A stretch of DNA of 34,568 nt from Actinospica durhamensis (GTDB lineage Bacteria > Actinomycetota > Actinomycetes > Streptomycetales > Catenulisporaceae), in assembly GCF_018139695.1 (NCBI RefSeq), contig NZ_JAGSOG010000067.1:1-34568 (forward strand), given 5' to 3'. Both the position numbers and the translations under genes were made by a program. The first letter of the stretch is position 1; every line of letters starts with the position of its first letter. This document shows, piece after piece, positions 7,771 to 17,254 of the stretch. Below the pieces are notes generated by a model. The model was given only the letters and a program-made list of their open reading frames with translations, had not been told where the DNA came from and ran no database searches.

Positions 7771-9048
7771 TCAGGCGGGCGGCAGCGGCGACAGCGGCTC
7801 GAGCGGCTCGAGGCCCAGGCGTTCGGGCACCGCGTCCAGGACGAGCGCGGCGGCGCCGCGCACGCCCGCGCTGTCGCCGAGGGTGCTCGCGACGATCCGC
7901 AGCCGCCCGGTGTGGGAGTACACCGTGTTGCGGGTCAGGGCCCGGCGCATGGGGTCGAGCAGGGCCGCTCCGGCCACGACCAGGTCGCCGCCGATCACGA
8001 TGAGCTCGGGATTGAGCAGCATCACGGTGTAGGCCAGGGCGTGCCCGACGGCCGTGCCGGCGTCCTCGATCGCCCGCAGCGCGCCGCGGTCGCCCGCCTG
8101 GATCAGCTCGGTGAGCTCGGCCGGGCTCACCGTCCGGTCCCAGCTGCGGGCGAGCAGCGCGGCGATGGCGGGCGGGCTGGCCACCGTCTCGAGGCAGCCG
8201 CGGTTGCCGCAGCGGCACACGGACCCGCGCGGATCGACCGTGACGTGGCCGAGCTCGCCGGCGAATCCGCCGCTGCCGGTCAGCACCCGGCCGTCGCAGA
8301 CGATCCCGGCGCCGATGCCCGCGGACAGCCGCAGGTAGACGACGTTGGCGCAGGAGTGCGCGGCGCCGAAGCGGCGCTCGGCCAGCAGGCCGGCGTTGGC
8401 GTCGTTGACCAGCCGCACCGCGAGCCCGGTGCGCGCGGCGAGCTCGTCGGTGGGCCGCAGCCCGACCCAGCCGCGCATGATGCCGTCGGCGTGCAGTTCG
8501 CCGTGGACGTCGACCGGGCAGGCGATGCCGAAGCCGAGGCCCAGCACGCGTTCCCGCGGCACCCCGGTCTCGCGCACGGCGCGGTCGATCAGCTCCACGG
8601 CCGTGTCCAGGGTGTGGCGCGGATCGCCGTCGACGGACAGGGCCAGGCTCTCGTCCCAGAGCGTGGTTCCGACGAGATCCGTCAGAATCGCCCGCACGTG
8701 GTCGTGGCCCACGTCAAGCCCGGCCGCGTAGCCGGCCCTGGGTTCGAGGGAGAGCAGCTGCGGTGGGCGCCCGGTGCGCGCGGCGGCGGCCAGCGGCTCG
8801 GTGGTCTTGCGCACCAGGCCGGCCGCGATCAGGTCGTCGATCACCGAGCCGACCGTGGCCCTGGCCAGGCCGGTGCACTGGACCAGGTCGGCGCGGGAGA
8901 GCGCGGGCCGGTCGGTCAGCGCGCGCAGCACCCTGACCCGGCCGAGGCTGGCCAGGTTGATGGGCGATTCAGGATCCTGGGTGGCGTTCCACACACCCCG
9001 GTCGGCGGCGTACACAAGACGAAGGTAGCAGTCGTCTGAGGGCCTCAT
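7771..9048 (-). CDS. ROK-family transcriptional regulator
   Basis: Up to 425 aa; an internal GTG start (residue 12 or 19) is equally possible because the first 25 residues have weak coding bias. A MarR-like winged HTH occupies about 30-100 (LASLGRVRVLRALTDRPALS, then GLARATVGSVIDDLIAAGLV). A ROK sugar-kinase-like domain follows: GLDVGHDHVRAILTDL, GFGIACPVDVHG, the NDANAG segment, and the ROK zinc signature CRCGNRGCLE with the preceding GHVTV histidine. ROK regulators repress carbohydrate genes and respond to sugars or sugar phosphates. It is divergent from the GH3-GH92 operon across 305 bp that hold a strong palindrome. I infer that it regulates those glycosidases. Confidence 0.9.
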   Translation of the reverse strand: MRPSDDCYLRLVYAADRGVWNATQDPESPINLASLGRVRVLRALTDRPALSRADLVQCTGLARATVGSVIDDLIAAGLVRKTTEPLAAAARTGRPPQLLSLEPRAGYAAGLDVGHDHVRAILTDLVGTTLWDESLALSVDGDPRHTLDTAVELIDRAVRETGVPRERVLGLGFGIACPVDVHGELHADGIMRGWVGLRPTDELAARTGLAVRLVNDANAGLLAERRFGAAHSCANVVYLRLSAGIGAGIVCDGRVLTGSGGFAGELGHVTVDPRGSVCRCGNRGCLETVASPPAIAALLARSWDRTVSPAELTELIQAGDRGALRAIEDAGTAVGHALAYTVMLLNPELIVIGGDLVVAGAALLDPMRRALTRNTVYSHTGRLRIVASTLGDSAGVRGAAALVLDAVPERLGLEPLEPLSPLPPA

Positions 9049-9353
9049 CCAGTCAGAATCGATAACCGTTCGACGACGGTGTCCCGGGCTCTCCCAACCT
9101 GCCGCTCCGTCAGCTGACTTGGCGACAGATCCTGTCTCTATGCCTGATTTATCATCTTGACAACGGTGTCATGATGCCAAGGAGACGGCAGTCAACCGAT
9201 CAGTCCGGCATGCCTGAAGCCCGGAACCCACCCCGTTCCGGAACCTTGCGCAGCTCTTGACTTCTGAATACTCCCGGCAGAACTGTGTGAGCGGCGCCAC
9301 ACGGCCGAATCTTTCGGCCGGCTCGAGATCCCGACTCCAACGGCGGAGGCGAC
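9049..9353. promoter_or_regulatory. Divergent control region, ROK regulator / GH3-GH92 operon
   Basis: This stretch holds no gene. It is less GC-rich than its flanks around 9140-9180. Besides the large palindrome at 9153-9176, it has GACAG-ATC-CTGTC at 9124-9136. CTTGGC at 9118-9123 pairs with GCCAAG at 9176-9181, forming outer arms around the palindrome. TTGACT at 9257-9262 could be a -35 for the glycosidase operon, but no good -10 follows. GGAGG lies 7 bp before the GH3 ATG at 9354. Confidence 0.45.
9153..9176. promoter_or_regulatory. 24-bp near-perfect palindromic operator
   Basis: The arms CATCTTGACA (9153-9162) and TGTCATGATG (9167-9176) are complementary at 9 of 10 positions around an ACGG centre. 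The core TGACA-N4-TGTCA is perfect. Size, symmetry and position between a sugar-type regulator gene and a glycosidase operon strongly suggest an operator. The TTGACA at 9157-9162 also looks like a -35, so binding would block it. The binder could be the ROK protein encoded next door or a LacI-family protein elsewhere. Confidence 0.6.
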
Positions 9354-12300
9354 ATGTCACGACTCAGCAGACCGCGAAGGTCACGCGGCATACAGGCACT
9401 ACTCGCGGTGGCGGCGATGACCGGGGTGACGGCGCTTTGCGCGCCGGTGACCTCGGCCGCCGGCAGTTCGCCCGGCAGCCCGCTGCCGATCTATCTCAAC
9501 ACCCACTACAGCGCCGAAGAGCGCGCCGCGGACCTCGTCTCCCGGATGACGCTGCCGGAGAAGGTCGCGCAGCTGAGCACGAACAGCGCGCCGGCCATTC
9601 CACGCCTGGGCGTGCAGCAGTACACGTACTGGAGCGAGGGCCAGCACGGTATCAATACCCTGGGCGCGAACCAGGTGAACGGGGGCAACGGCGGCGCCGT
9701 GCAGGCGACCAGCTTCCCGACCAACTTCGCCTCGACCATGTCCTGGGACCCGAGCCTCGTCTACCAGGAGACCACGGCGATCTCGGACGAGGCGCGCGGC
9801 TTCCTGGACAAGTCGCTCTACGGGACGGGGCAGAACAACCTCGGCCCGTCGGCAAGCGACTTCGGCGACCTGACGTTCTGGGCGCCGACCGTGAACATGG
9901 ACCGCGACCCGCGCTGGGGCCGGACCGACGAGGCCTTCGGCGAGGACCCGTACCTGGTCTCCGAGATGGCCGGGGCGTTCGTGGACGGCTACGAGGGCAA
10001 CACCATGTCCGGCCAGTCCGAGACCGGCTACCTCAAGGTCGCCGCGACCGCCAAGCACTACGCGCTCAACAACGAGGAGGACAACCGCACCGGCATCTCC
10101 TCGAACGTCAGCGACACCGACCTGCGCGACTACTACACCAAGCAGTTCGCCAGCCTGATTCAGAACGCGCACGTCTCGGGTCTGATGACCTCGTACAACG
10201 CGATCAACGGCACGCCGTCGGTGGCCGACACCTACACCACCAACGAGCTGGCCCAGCGTACCTACGGGTTCAACGGCTACATCACCTCGGACTGCGGCGC
10301 GATCGGCACCACCTACCTGAACTACCCGGGCGGCCACGACTGGGCGCCGCCCGGCTGGAGCACGGACAACGGCGGGGCCACCGGCACCTGGACCGACACC
10401 ACCACCGGCGCCACCGTGCCCTCGCAGGCGGGCGGCCAGGCCTACGCGCTGCGCGCCGGCACCGACCTGAACTGCTCGGGCGGCGAGAACACGCTCGCCA
10501 ACGTCGAGGCCGCGATCAAGGCCGGCATCCTGAGCGAGAGCGTGATCGACAACGCCCTGGTGAAGCTGTTCACGGTCCGGATGGAGACCGGCGAGTTCGA
10601 CCAGGCCTCGCAGGATCCGTACTCGAAGATCACCAAGGCGCAGATCCAGAGCCCGGCGCACCAGCAGCTGGCCACCGCCGTCGCGGACGACTCGGTGGTA
10701 CTGCTCAAGAACCAGGCTCCGGCCGGCTCCTCGAGCGCGCTGCTGCCGCTGAACCCGAAGACCACGAACAAGATCGTGGTCGTGGGCGACCTGGCCGGCA
10801 AGGTGACGCTCGGGGACTACTCCGGCGACCCTGGCCTGCAGGTCGACGCGGTCCAGGGCATCACCGCCGAGCTGCAGAAGGCCAACCCGGGGGCCCAGGT
10901 CGTCTACGACGCCTGCGGTACCTCCACCACGACCACCAAGGCCGCCGCCTGCTCCGCGGCGACGCTGGCGGACGTGAAGACCGCCGACGCCGTCGTGGTG
11001 TTCGTCGGCACCGACCTGAACGTGGCCACCGAGGGCACCGACCGCACCTCGCTCGCGATGCCCGGCGACTACGACTCGCTGATCAGCCAGATCTCGGCGG
11101 TCGGCAACCCCCGCACGGTGCTCGCGATCCAGTCCGACGGCCCGGTGACCATCGACGACGTGCAGGGCGACTTCCCGTCCATCGTCTTCTCCGGCTACAA
11201 CGGCGAGACGCAGGGCACCGCGCTGGCCGACGTGCTCTTCGGCAAGCAGAACCCGGCCGGGCACCTCGACTTCACCTGGTACGCCGACGACTCGCAGCTG
11301 CCCGCGATGGACAACTACGGCCTGACCCCCGCCGAGACCGACGGACTCGGCCGGACGTACATGTACTTCACCGGGACGCCCACCTACCCGTTCGGCTACG
11401 GGCTGAGCTACTCGAACTTCGCCTACTCCGACGTGCACGCCGCGCCGGTGGCCAATGCGAACGGCACGGTGGAGGTGGGCCTGACGGTGACCAACACCGG
11501 CCACACCACCGGCAGCACGGTCGCCCAGCTCTACGCCTCCGCGCAGTTCCAGCAGTCCGGGGCGACCTTCCCGAAGGAGCAACTGGTCGGGTTCCAGAAG
11601 ACCGGGAACCTGCGGCCGGGCCAGAGCCAGCACGTCACGCTCGCGGTTCCGGTCTCCAGCCTGGAGATCTGGGACGCGACCACGAGCAAGGACGTGGTCT
11701 ACGACGGCAGCTACGGGTTCGGCGTGGGCGGCGACTCGGCCGACCTGAGCCAGGCCGCCGACGTCAAGATCTCCGGCTCGATCAAGCCGCAGGTGCAGAC
11801 CGTGACCGTGCAGCCGGACCAGACCGAGCTGCAGGTCGGCCAGAACCTCGACCTGACCGGCAAGAACCCGTGGATCGCGGACGACACCACCGGCGTCGGC
11901 TCGGTTCCGCAGGGCCGTGACATGAGCGTCACCGCGGACGGCATCGTCGAGGCCGCGAACAACGACGGCAGCTTCGCGGACCTGTCCGCCTCGCACGTGA
12001 GCTACCGCAGCAGTGACCCGCGGGTGGCGAGCGTGAACTCCAAGGGCCTGGTCACCGCCGTCGGGGACGGCGCCGCCGACATCACCGTGACGGTGAACGG
12101 AGTCTCCGGCTCCACGCCGATCACGGTCGGGCACGCCGTCGCGGTCAGCGCCCCGGCGCTGCTGGCGCCGGGTCAGAACTCGACCGTCACCACGACGTTC
12201 ACCAACACCGCCGCGACCGGCGGCGCCGCGGTGCGCGACGTGGCGATGAACCTGGACCTGCCCACCGGCTGGAGCGCCACGGCCACCACGGCGGCGCAGT

Positions 12301-13886
12301 TCGCCTCCGTCCCGGCCGGGCAGGAGGTGACGACCAGTTGGGCGGTGTCGGTGCCGACCGGCGCGGCCGGCACGTTCACCCTCGACGCCGACGCCACCGC
12401 CGGCGGGCAGCACGACAGCACGAACTACACCCAGACCGACGTGCCCTACTCCTCGCTCACCGCGGCCTTCAACAACTCCGCGATCACGAGCGACGGCAAC
12501 CGGGGCTGCGCCAACCTCGACGGCGCCGGCGCCAGCTACTCGCAGCAGGCGCTCGCCAGCGTCGGGGTGACGCCGGGCACCGCGCTGGTGCACGACGGCC
12601 TCACCTTCACCTGGCCGAGCGGCGGGGCTTGCGACGCCGACAACGTGGTCGCGGCCGGGCAGACGATCGATGTCAGCGGCTCCGGCTCCACCCTCGGCTT
12701 CCTCGGCACCAGCGCCTGGGGAGCGATCTCCGGCACCGGGACCGTCACCTACACCGACGGCACCACCCAGCCGTTCACCATCGGCTTCGGCGACTGGGCC
12801 AACGGCACCCCGCCCACCGGCGACGACATCGCGATCCGGGCGCCCTACGGCAACCAGCCGGGCAACCAGACCAGCTGGCAGACCACGATCGAGTACGCGC
12901 CGGTCCAGCTCGACCCGAGCAAGACCGTGCAGTCGATCACGCTCCCGCCGGGCAATCCGCAGCCCTCCGGCGGCATCCCGTCCATGCATATCTTCGCGAT
13001 GTCGATCAAATCCGACAACCTCTCCATCAGCGCGCCGCCCACGGTCGACGCGGGCGGGTCCGGCAACGTGACCACCACGCTGGCCAACCCCTCCTCCGCC
13101 GCGCTCGCGAACGTCGCGCTGGCCCTGAACCTGCCGAGCGGCTGGACCGCGACGAACACGAGCCCTGACACCTTCGGCAGCGTCGCCGCCGGGGCCACGG
13201 TCGCCACCTCCTGGACCGTGACCGCGCCGAGCACGCAGCAGCCGGGACCGCAGGTGATCGGGGTGACCGAGACCGTCGGCGGAACGCAGGCCGGACTGTC
13301 CGGCGCGGCGACGCAGGTCCCGTACTCCTCGCTCGCCGCCGGCTTCAACAACGTCTCGATCACCGACGACTCCGACCACTCGCCCACCGGCTTCGACGGC
13401 GGACTCGACGGAGGCGGCAACAGCTTCTCCGCCGAGGCGCTCGCCGCGGCCGGCCTGACCCCGGGTACCGACTTCACCTTCGACGGCGTCGTCTTCACCT
13501 GGCCGAACTCCGCCGCCGGCACGCCGGACAACATCGAGGCCGACGGCCGCGCCTTCGATGTCACCGGCACCGGCTCCACCCTCGGCTTCCTCGGCGCCGC
13601 CGCCAACGGAGCCTCGTCCGGGACCGTCACCGTCACCTACACCGACGGCACCACCCAGCAGTTCACCATCGGGTTCGGCGACTGGGCTTCGACCACGCCG
13701 TACGCCGGGGGCCAGGTGGCCGTCACCTCCGCCTACGGAAACACCAGCTCCGGCACCTCGCCGTGGAAGGCGAGCGTCTTCTACGACTCCGTCACGCTGC
13801 CGGCCGGCAAGACCGTGCAGTCGGTCTCGCTGCCGACGGCCGGCTCCGCACCGCTGCACGTGTTCGCCGCGGCCGTCGGCGACTGA
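9354..13886 (+). CDS. Secreted GH3 glycosidase with Big2 and duplicated NEW3/beta-sandwich modules
   Basis: 1510 aa. A Sec signal peptide spans 1 to about 36: RRSR, a hydrophobic core, then cleavage near TSAA. The GH3 barrel (about 45-420) has WAPTVNMDRDPRWGR, KHYALNNEEDNR and the nucleophile D313 in ITSDCGA. The GH3 C-terminal sandwich (about 430-690) has ATEGTDR, and a fibronectin-III-like domain follows to about 800. A Big2 Ig-like domain lies at about 813-927. Then come two copies of a 290-residue unit, each a NEW3 domain (about 928-1029 and 1223-1322) plus a beta-sandwich containing LGFLG, TYTDGTTQ and GFGDW (about 1030-1222 and 1322-1510). The barrel resembles beta-xylosidase/beta-glucosidase GH3 enzymes; the bond cut is not certain. 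It is cotranscribed with the GH92 gene 33 bp downstream. The accessory domains probably hold the enzyme on polysaccharide. Confidence 0.93.
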   Translation: MSRLSRPRRSRGIQALLAVAAMTGVTALCAPVTSAAGSSPGSPLPIYLNTHYSAEERAADLVSRMTLPEKVAQLSTNSAPAIPRLGVQQYTYWSEGQHGINTLGANQVNGGNGGAVQATSFPTNFASTMSWDPSLVYQETTAISDEARGFLDKSLYGTGQNNLGPSASDFGDLTFWAPTVNMDRDPRWGRTDEAFGEDPYLVSEMAGAFVDGYEGNTMSGQSETGYLKVAATAKHYALNNEEDNRTGISSNVSDTDLRDYYTKQFASLIQNAHVSGLMTSYNAINGTPSVADTYTTNELAQRTYGFNGYITSDCGAIGTTYLNYPGGHDWAPPGWSTDNGGATGTWTDTTTGATVPSQAGGQAYALRAGTDLNCSGGENTLANVEAAIKAGILSESVIDNALVKLFTVRMETGEFDQASQDPYSKITKAQIQSPAHQQLATAVADDSVVLLKNQAPAGSSSALLPLNPKTTNKIVVVGDLAGKVTLGDYSGDPGLQVDAVQGITAELQKANPGAQVVYDACGTSTTTTKAAACSAATLADVKTADAVVVFVGTDLNVATEGTDRTSLAMPGDYDSLISQISAVGNPRTVLAIQSDGPVTIDDVQGDFPSIVFSGYNGETQGTALADVLFGKQNPAGHLDFTWYADDSQLPAMDNYGLTPAETDGLGRTYMYFTGTPTYPFGYGLSYSNFAYSDVHAAPVANANGTVEVGLTVTNTGHTTGSTVAQLYASAQFQQSGATFPKEQLVGFQKTGNLRPGQSQHVTLAVPVSSLEIWDATTSKDVVYDGSYGFGVGGDSADLSQAADVKISGSIKPQVQTVTVQPDQTELQVGQNLDLTGKNPWIADDTTGVGSVPQGRDMSVTADGIVEAANNDGSFADLSASHVSYRSSDPRVASVNSKGLVTAVGDGAADITVTVNGVSGSTPITVGHAVAVSAPALLAPGQNSTVTTTFTNTAATGGAAVRDVAMNLDLPTGWSATATTAAQFASVPAGQEVTTSWAVSVPTGAAGTFTLDADATAGGQHDSTNYTQTDVPYSSLTAAFNNSAITSDGNRGCANLDGAGASYSQQALASVGVTPGTALVHDGLTFTWPSGGACDADNVVAAGQTIDVSGSGSTLGFLGTSAWGAISGTGTVTYTDGTTQPFTIGFGDWANGTPPTGDDIAIRAPYGNQPGNQTSWQTTIEYAPVQLDPSKTVQSITLPPGNPQPSGGIPSMHIFAMSIKSDNLSISAPPTVDAGGSGNVTTTLANPSSAALANVALALNLPSGWTATNTSPDTFGSVAAGATVATSWTVTAPSTQQPGPQVIGVTETVGGTQAGLSGAATQVPYSSLAAGFNNVSITDDSDHSPTGFDGGLDGGGNSFSAEALAAAGLTPGTDFTFDGVVFTWPNSAAGTPDNIEADGRAFDVTGTGSTLGFLGAAANGASSGTVTVTYTDGTTQQFTIGFGDWASTTPYAGGQVAVTSAYGNTSSGTSPWKASVFYDSVTLPAGKTVQSVSLPTAGSAPLHVFAAAVGD
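12136..13883 (+). repeat. Tandem duplication of NEW3 + beta-sandwich unit inside the GH3 gene
   Basis: The two units run from about 12136 to 13020 and 13021 to 13883. Both have the order: NEW3 with LPSGW/LPTGW, PYSSL-x2-x-FNN, a Gly/Asp-rich stretch, FTWP, DN, DV(S/T)G(S/T)GSTLGFLG, TYTDGTTQ-x-FTIGFGDW, KTVQS(I/V), and a closing MHIFA or LHVFA strand. The shared motifs show internal duplication, now diverged at the protein level outside these conserved blocks. Confidence 0.85.
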
Positions 13887-13919
13887 CGCGGCGCATCCAA
13901 CCCTGTAGAAGGAAGAACC

Positions 13920-16900
13920 TTGATACACCTTGGACGACGCACGGCCGCGATATGCGCGGCCGTGCTGGTGGCGGGCACCTTCGCCGCCGCTCCCGCACAG
14001 GCGGCCGCGAGCGCCGCGCCCGCGCTGGTCGGCGACCCGACCGCGCTGGTCGACCCCTTCCTCGGCACCGGAACCGGCGACGCCGTCGTCGGCCCGGTCA
14101 ACACCTTCCCGGGCGCCTCCGCCCCCTTCGGCATGGTCGCCTGGAGCCCCGACACCAGTTCGCGGCCCTCCTCCGGCGGATACGCGTACACCGACTCGTC
14201 CACCATCGGACTGAGCGTCACGCACGTCTCCGGCGCCGGCTGCGGCATCGCCGGGGACCTGCCGATCCTGCCCACCGTCGGCGCCATCGGCGGCAACCCC
14301 ACGGCCACCACCGAGCCGTTCAGCCACGCGGACGAGAGCGCGTCTCCGGGCTCGTACTCCACGACGCTCGGCACCGGCTCGTCCGCGGTCGGCGTGAAGG
14401 TGGCCGCCACCACCCGTACCGGGCTCGGGTCCTTCACGTATCCGGCCACCACGTCCGCCAACGTGCTGTTCAAGGTCGGCGACTCGCAGGCCTTCGTGAA
14501 CGGCGCGAACGTCTCCATCGTGGGCGACGACGAGGTGACCGGCTCCATCACCGACGGCAAGTTCTGCGACATGCCGAACATGTCCACGGTCTACTTCGCC
14601 GCCAAGTTCGACCGGCCGTTCACCTCGCACGGCACCTGGAACGGCAGCACCGTCACCCCGGACAGTGCGAGCGCGACCGGCCAGAACTCCGGCGCCTACG
14701 TGGGCTTCGACACCACCTCCGACGCCACCGTGGGCATGCAGGTCTCGATCAGCTACGTCAGCGTCGCCAACGCCCAGGGCAACCTCCAGGCGGAACTGCA
14801 CGGCACCTGGAACGTGGCCGCGGTGGCCGCGCAGACCCGGGCCCAGTGGCGCAAGCTGCTGTCCGAGATGGAGGTCGGCGGCGGCACGCACGAGCAGCAG
14901 GTGGAGTTCTACACAGCGCTCTACCACGCCATGCTCGACCCGAGCACCTTCAGTGACGCCGACGGCCAGTACCTCGGCATGGACGGCAAGGTGCACCAGA
15001 CGCGGCCAGGGCAGGCGCAGTACTCCACCTTCTCCGGCTGGGACATCTACCGCGACGAGGTGCCTCTGCTGGCAACGGTCGCACCGTCGCAGACCAGCGC
15101 GATGATGCAGTCCCTCGTGAACGACGCCGAGCAGGGCGGCTGGCTGCCCAAGTGGCCGGTCGCCGACGGGTACACCGGTATGATGGGCGGCGACTCGGCC
15201 GACGCCATCCTGGCCGAGGCGTACGCGTTCGGGGCACGCGACTTCGACACGAACGGCGCGCTGGCCGCGATGCTCAAGGGCGCCACCCAGGAGCAGGACG
15301 CGTCCACGAGCAGCGACCTGGGTGAGGGCTACTACCAGGAGCGGCCCGGCCTCGACACCTACCTGCAGAACGGCTACGTCACCAACGACATCGCCGAATC
15401 CGGCTCCGCCGTGCCGGACGGCGCGTCGCTCACCCTCGAGTACGCCACCGACGACTTCGCCATCTCGCAGTTCGCCCAGGACCTGGGACAGCGCGGCACC
15501 TCGGCCGCGTTCCTCAAGCGCTCGCAGAACTGGGAGAACGTCTACAACACCGACTCCGGCTACCTCCAGCCGCGCGACGAGACCGGCGCGTTCCCGGCCG
15601 GCGACCCGACCACCGACGGACTGAGCAGCTTCGGTCAGTCCGGCTTCCAGGAGGGCAACGCCGCGCAGTACGCCTTCTCCGTGCCGCAGGACCTGCACGG
15701 CCTGATCACGGCGATGGGCGGGGACGCGGCCGCGGTCTCCCGGCTCGACACCTTCTTCCAGCAGGACGAGGCCGGACCGAACGCCCCGTACTACTGGGCC
15801 GGCAACGAGACCGACCTGCTCGCGCCCTGGGTCTACGACTACGCGGGCGCGCCGTACAAGACGACCGCCGAGGTGCACGACCTGCTCGACGACGTCTACG
15901 CCGACACCCCGGCCGGCGAGCCGGGCAACGACGACCTCGGCGCGATGAGCTCCTGGTACGTCTGGGGAGCGCTCGGGATGTACCCGGAGACCCCGGGCGC
16001 GCCGGTGCTCGCCCTGAGCGCCCCGATCTTCCCGACGGTCAAGCTGAACCTGCCCGGACACAGCACCACCATCACCGCGCCGGGCGCGTCCGACCAGGGC
16101 TACATCAACACCCTGTCCGTCAACGGCCAGTCCTGGAACCGGGCCTGGATCCCGGCCTCCGACCTCGTCGGCACCGGCGCCCACGGTGGCGCGCCGACCC
16201 GGATCGACGCCGGCATCTCCACCACCCCGAACACGCGCTGGGCCGCGTCGGGCGCCGACGCTCCGCCGTCCTACCAGGCCGGGGCGCTTCAGTTCCCGAC
16301 CGGGGTCGTCCCGGCCTCGGTGGCCAGCCAGCCGGCGAACCTGACCGCGACCGCCGGTTCGACCACCTCCGCGACGGTCACCTTCGACCTGGGCGTCGGC
16401 GCGTACGGCGATCAGGCCTCGAAGGTCAAGCAGCTGCAGTGGACGGCGCAGCCGCCGGCCGGCGTCACGGTCAGCCCGGCGTCGGGCACGGTCGCGGTGA
16501 GCGGCGAGACGGCCTCCGTCACGGTCGCCTTCACCGTGGCCGCCGACGCCCCCGAGGGCTTCAGCTCGGTCGGGTTCGCGCTCAGCAGCGCGAACCCGGT
16601 CGTGCCGCTGCCCACGTTGACCGTCCCGGTGGCGGTCATCGGCCCGGGTGACACCGCGACGGTGTGCACGACGCTCGGGACCACCAACACCGACAACGGG
16701 CTCAGCCAGCAGGAGGGCGGGGACGGCACCACCACCCCCGTCACCCTGGACGGGCTGAGCGGACGCACCACCACGGCCAGCGCGCCCGGCGACCTCAACA
16801 TGTACTTCCAGGTCGACCCGCGGATCGCCACGACCGGCGACTACTCGGCCAGCGTGACCGTCGAGTACTACGACACCGGTACGAACAACTGGCAGGTGCA

Positions 16901-17132
16901 GTACGCCCAGAGCGGCGGCAGCGCCTACACGGGGGCCGGATCCGTCACGAACACGAACACCGACACCTGGAAGACGGTCACCTTCGCGCTGCCCGACGCG
17001 GCGGTGAGCGAGGCCATGAACAACGGGGCCGACTTCCGCATCTGGTCGGCCGACCCGGTCACCGTGCACCAGGCCACGGCGTCGATCACCGGGGCGGGGG
17101 TGCTGCCGATGAACCTGTGCCCGTCGAGCTGA
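13920..17132 (+). CDS. Secreted GH92 alpha-mannosidase
   Basis: 1070 aa from a TTG at 13920, which has a good GAAGGA-type ribosome-binding site 6-8 bp upstream and sits directly before a signal peptide (cleavage near AQAAAS, residue 30). GH92 landmarks: VDPFLGTGTG and PGASAPFGMV (about 44-75), SVTHVSGAGC (about 100), FSGWDIYRDE (about 375), MMGGDSADAILAEAYAFG (about 420), and the strongly conserved GNDDLGAMSSWYVWGALGMYP (about 670-690), which carries catalytic acidic residues. GH92 enzymes are calcium-dependent inverting exo-alpha-mannosidases acting on N-glycans and fungal mannan. After 800 there is a NEW3-like domain (about 801-903) and a terminal beta-sandwich of unknown function. It is the second gene of the GH3 operon and is followed by a strong terminator. 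Confidence 0.94.
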   Translation: MIHLGRRTAAICAAVLVAGTFAAAPAQAAASAAPALVGDPTALVDPFLGTGTGDAVVGPVNTFPGASAPFGMVAWSPDTSSRPSSGGYAYTDSSTIGLSVTHVSGAGCGIAGDLPILPTVGAIGGNPTATTEPFSHADESASPGSYSTTLGTGSSAVGVKVAATTRTGLGSFTYPATTSANVLFKVGDSQAFVNGANVSIVGDDEVTGSITDGKFCDMPNMSTVYFAAKFDRPFTSHGTWNGSTVTPDSASATGQNSGAYVGFDTTSDATVGMQVSISYVSVANAQGNLQAELHGTWNVAAVAAQTRAQWRKLLSEMEVGGGTHEQQVEFYTALYHAMLDPSTFSDADGQYLGMDGKVHQTRPGQAQYSTFSGWDIYRDEVPLLATVAPSQTSAMMQSLVNDAEQGGWLPKWPVADGYTGMMGGDSADAILAEAYAFGARDFDTNGALAAMLKGATQEQDASTSSDLGEGYYQERPGLDTYLQNGYVTNDIAESGSAVPDGASLTLEYATDDFAISQFAQDLGQRGTSAAFLKRSQNWENVYNTDSGYLQPRDETGAFPAGDPTTDGLSSFGQSGFQEGNAAQYAFSVPQDLHGLITAMGGDAAAVSRLDTFFQQDEAGPNAPYYWAGNETDLLAPWVYDYAGAPYKTTAEVHDLLDDVYADTPAGEPGNDDLGAMSSWYVWGALGMYPETPGAPVLALSAPIFPTVKLNLPGHSTTITAPGASDQGYINTLSVNGQSWNRAWIPASDLVGTGAHGGAPTRIDAGISTTPNTRWAASGADAPPSYQAGALQFPTGVVPASVASQPANLTATAGSTTSATVTFDLGVGAYGDQASKVKQLQWTAQPPAGVTVSPASGTVAVSGETASVTVAFTVAADAPEGFSSVGFALSSANPVVPLPTLTVPVAVIGPGDTATVCTTLGTTNTDNGLSQQEGGDGTTTPVTLDGLSGRTTTASAPGDLNMYFQVDPRIATTGDYSASVTVEYYDTGTNNWQVQYAQSGGSAYTGAGSVTNTNTDTWKTVTFALPDAAVSEAMNNGADFRIWSADPVTVHQATASITGAGVLPMNLCPSS

Positions 17133-17164
17133 GCCCTGACGGCTGAGTTCTGAAGAAACACGCG

Positions 17165-17211
17165 CCGGTGCCCGGCCGCCTCGAGTGAGGCGGGCCGGGC
17201 ACCGGTCTTTT
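17165..17211 (+). terminator. Rho-independent terminator of the GH3-GH92 operon
   Basis: CCGGTGCCCGGC continues into CGCCTC, a GAGT loop and the complementary arm ending GGGCACCGG. The stem is about 18 bp with one bulged C and is followed by TCTTTT. It starts 33 bp after the GH92 stop. It lies between convergent genes and may also block transcription from the opposite GH87 gene, although the U-tract favours the plus strand. Confidence 0.88.
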
Positions 17212-17254
17212 CGGGTGTTCCTAGGCTGCGATCAGGGGAATGCGGGTCCGCGGC

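Noticed and set aside
9399-17069. A 2556-codon open frame antisense to the GH3 and GH92 genes
   Set aside because: Both genes share the same frame and G/C third-position bias, which leaves the complementary frame free of stops. Its translation is His/Arg/Gly/Val-rich without domains, signal peptide or ribosome-binding site.
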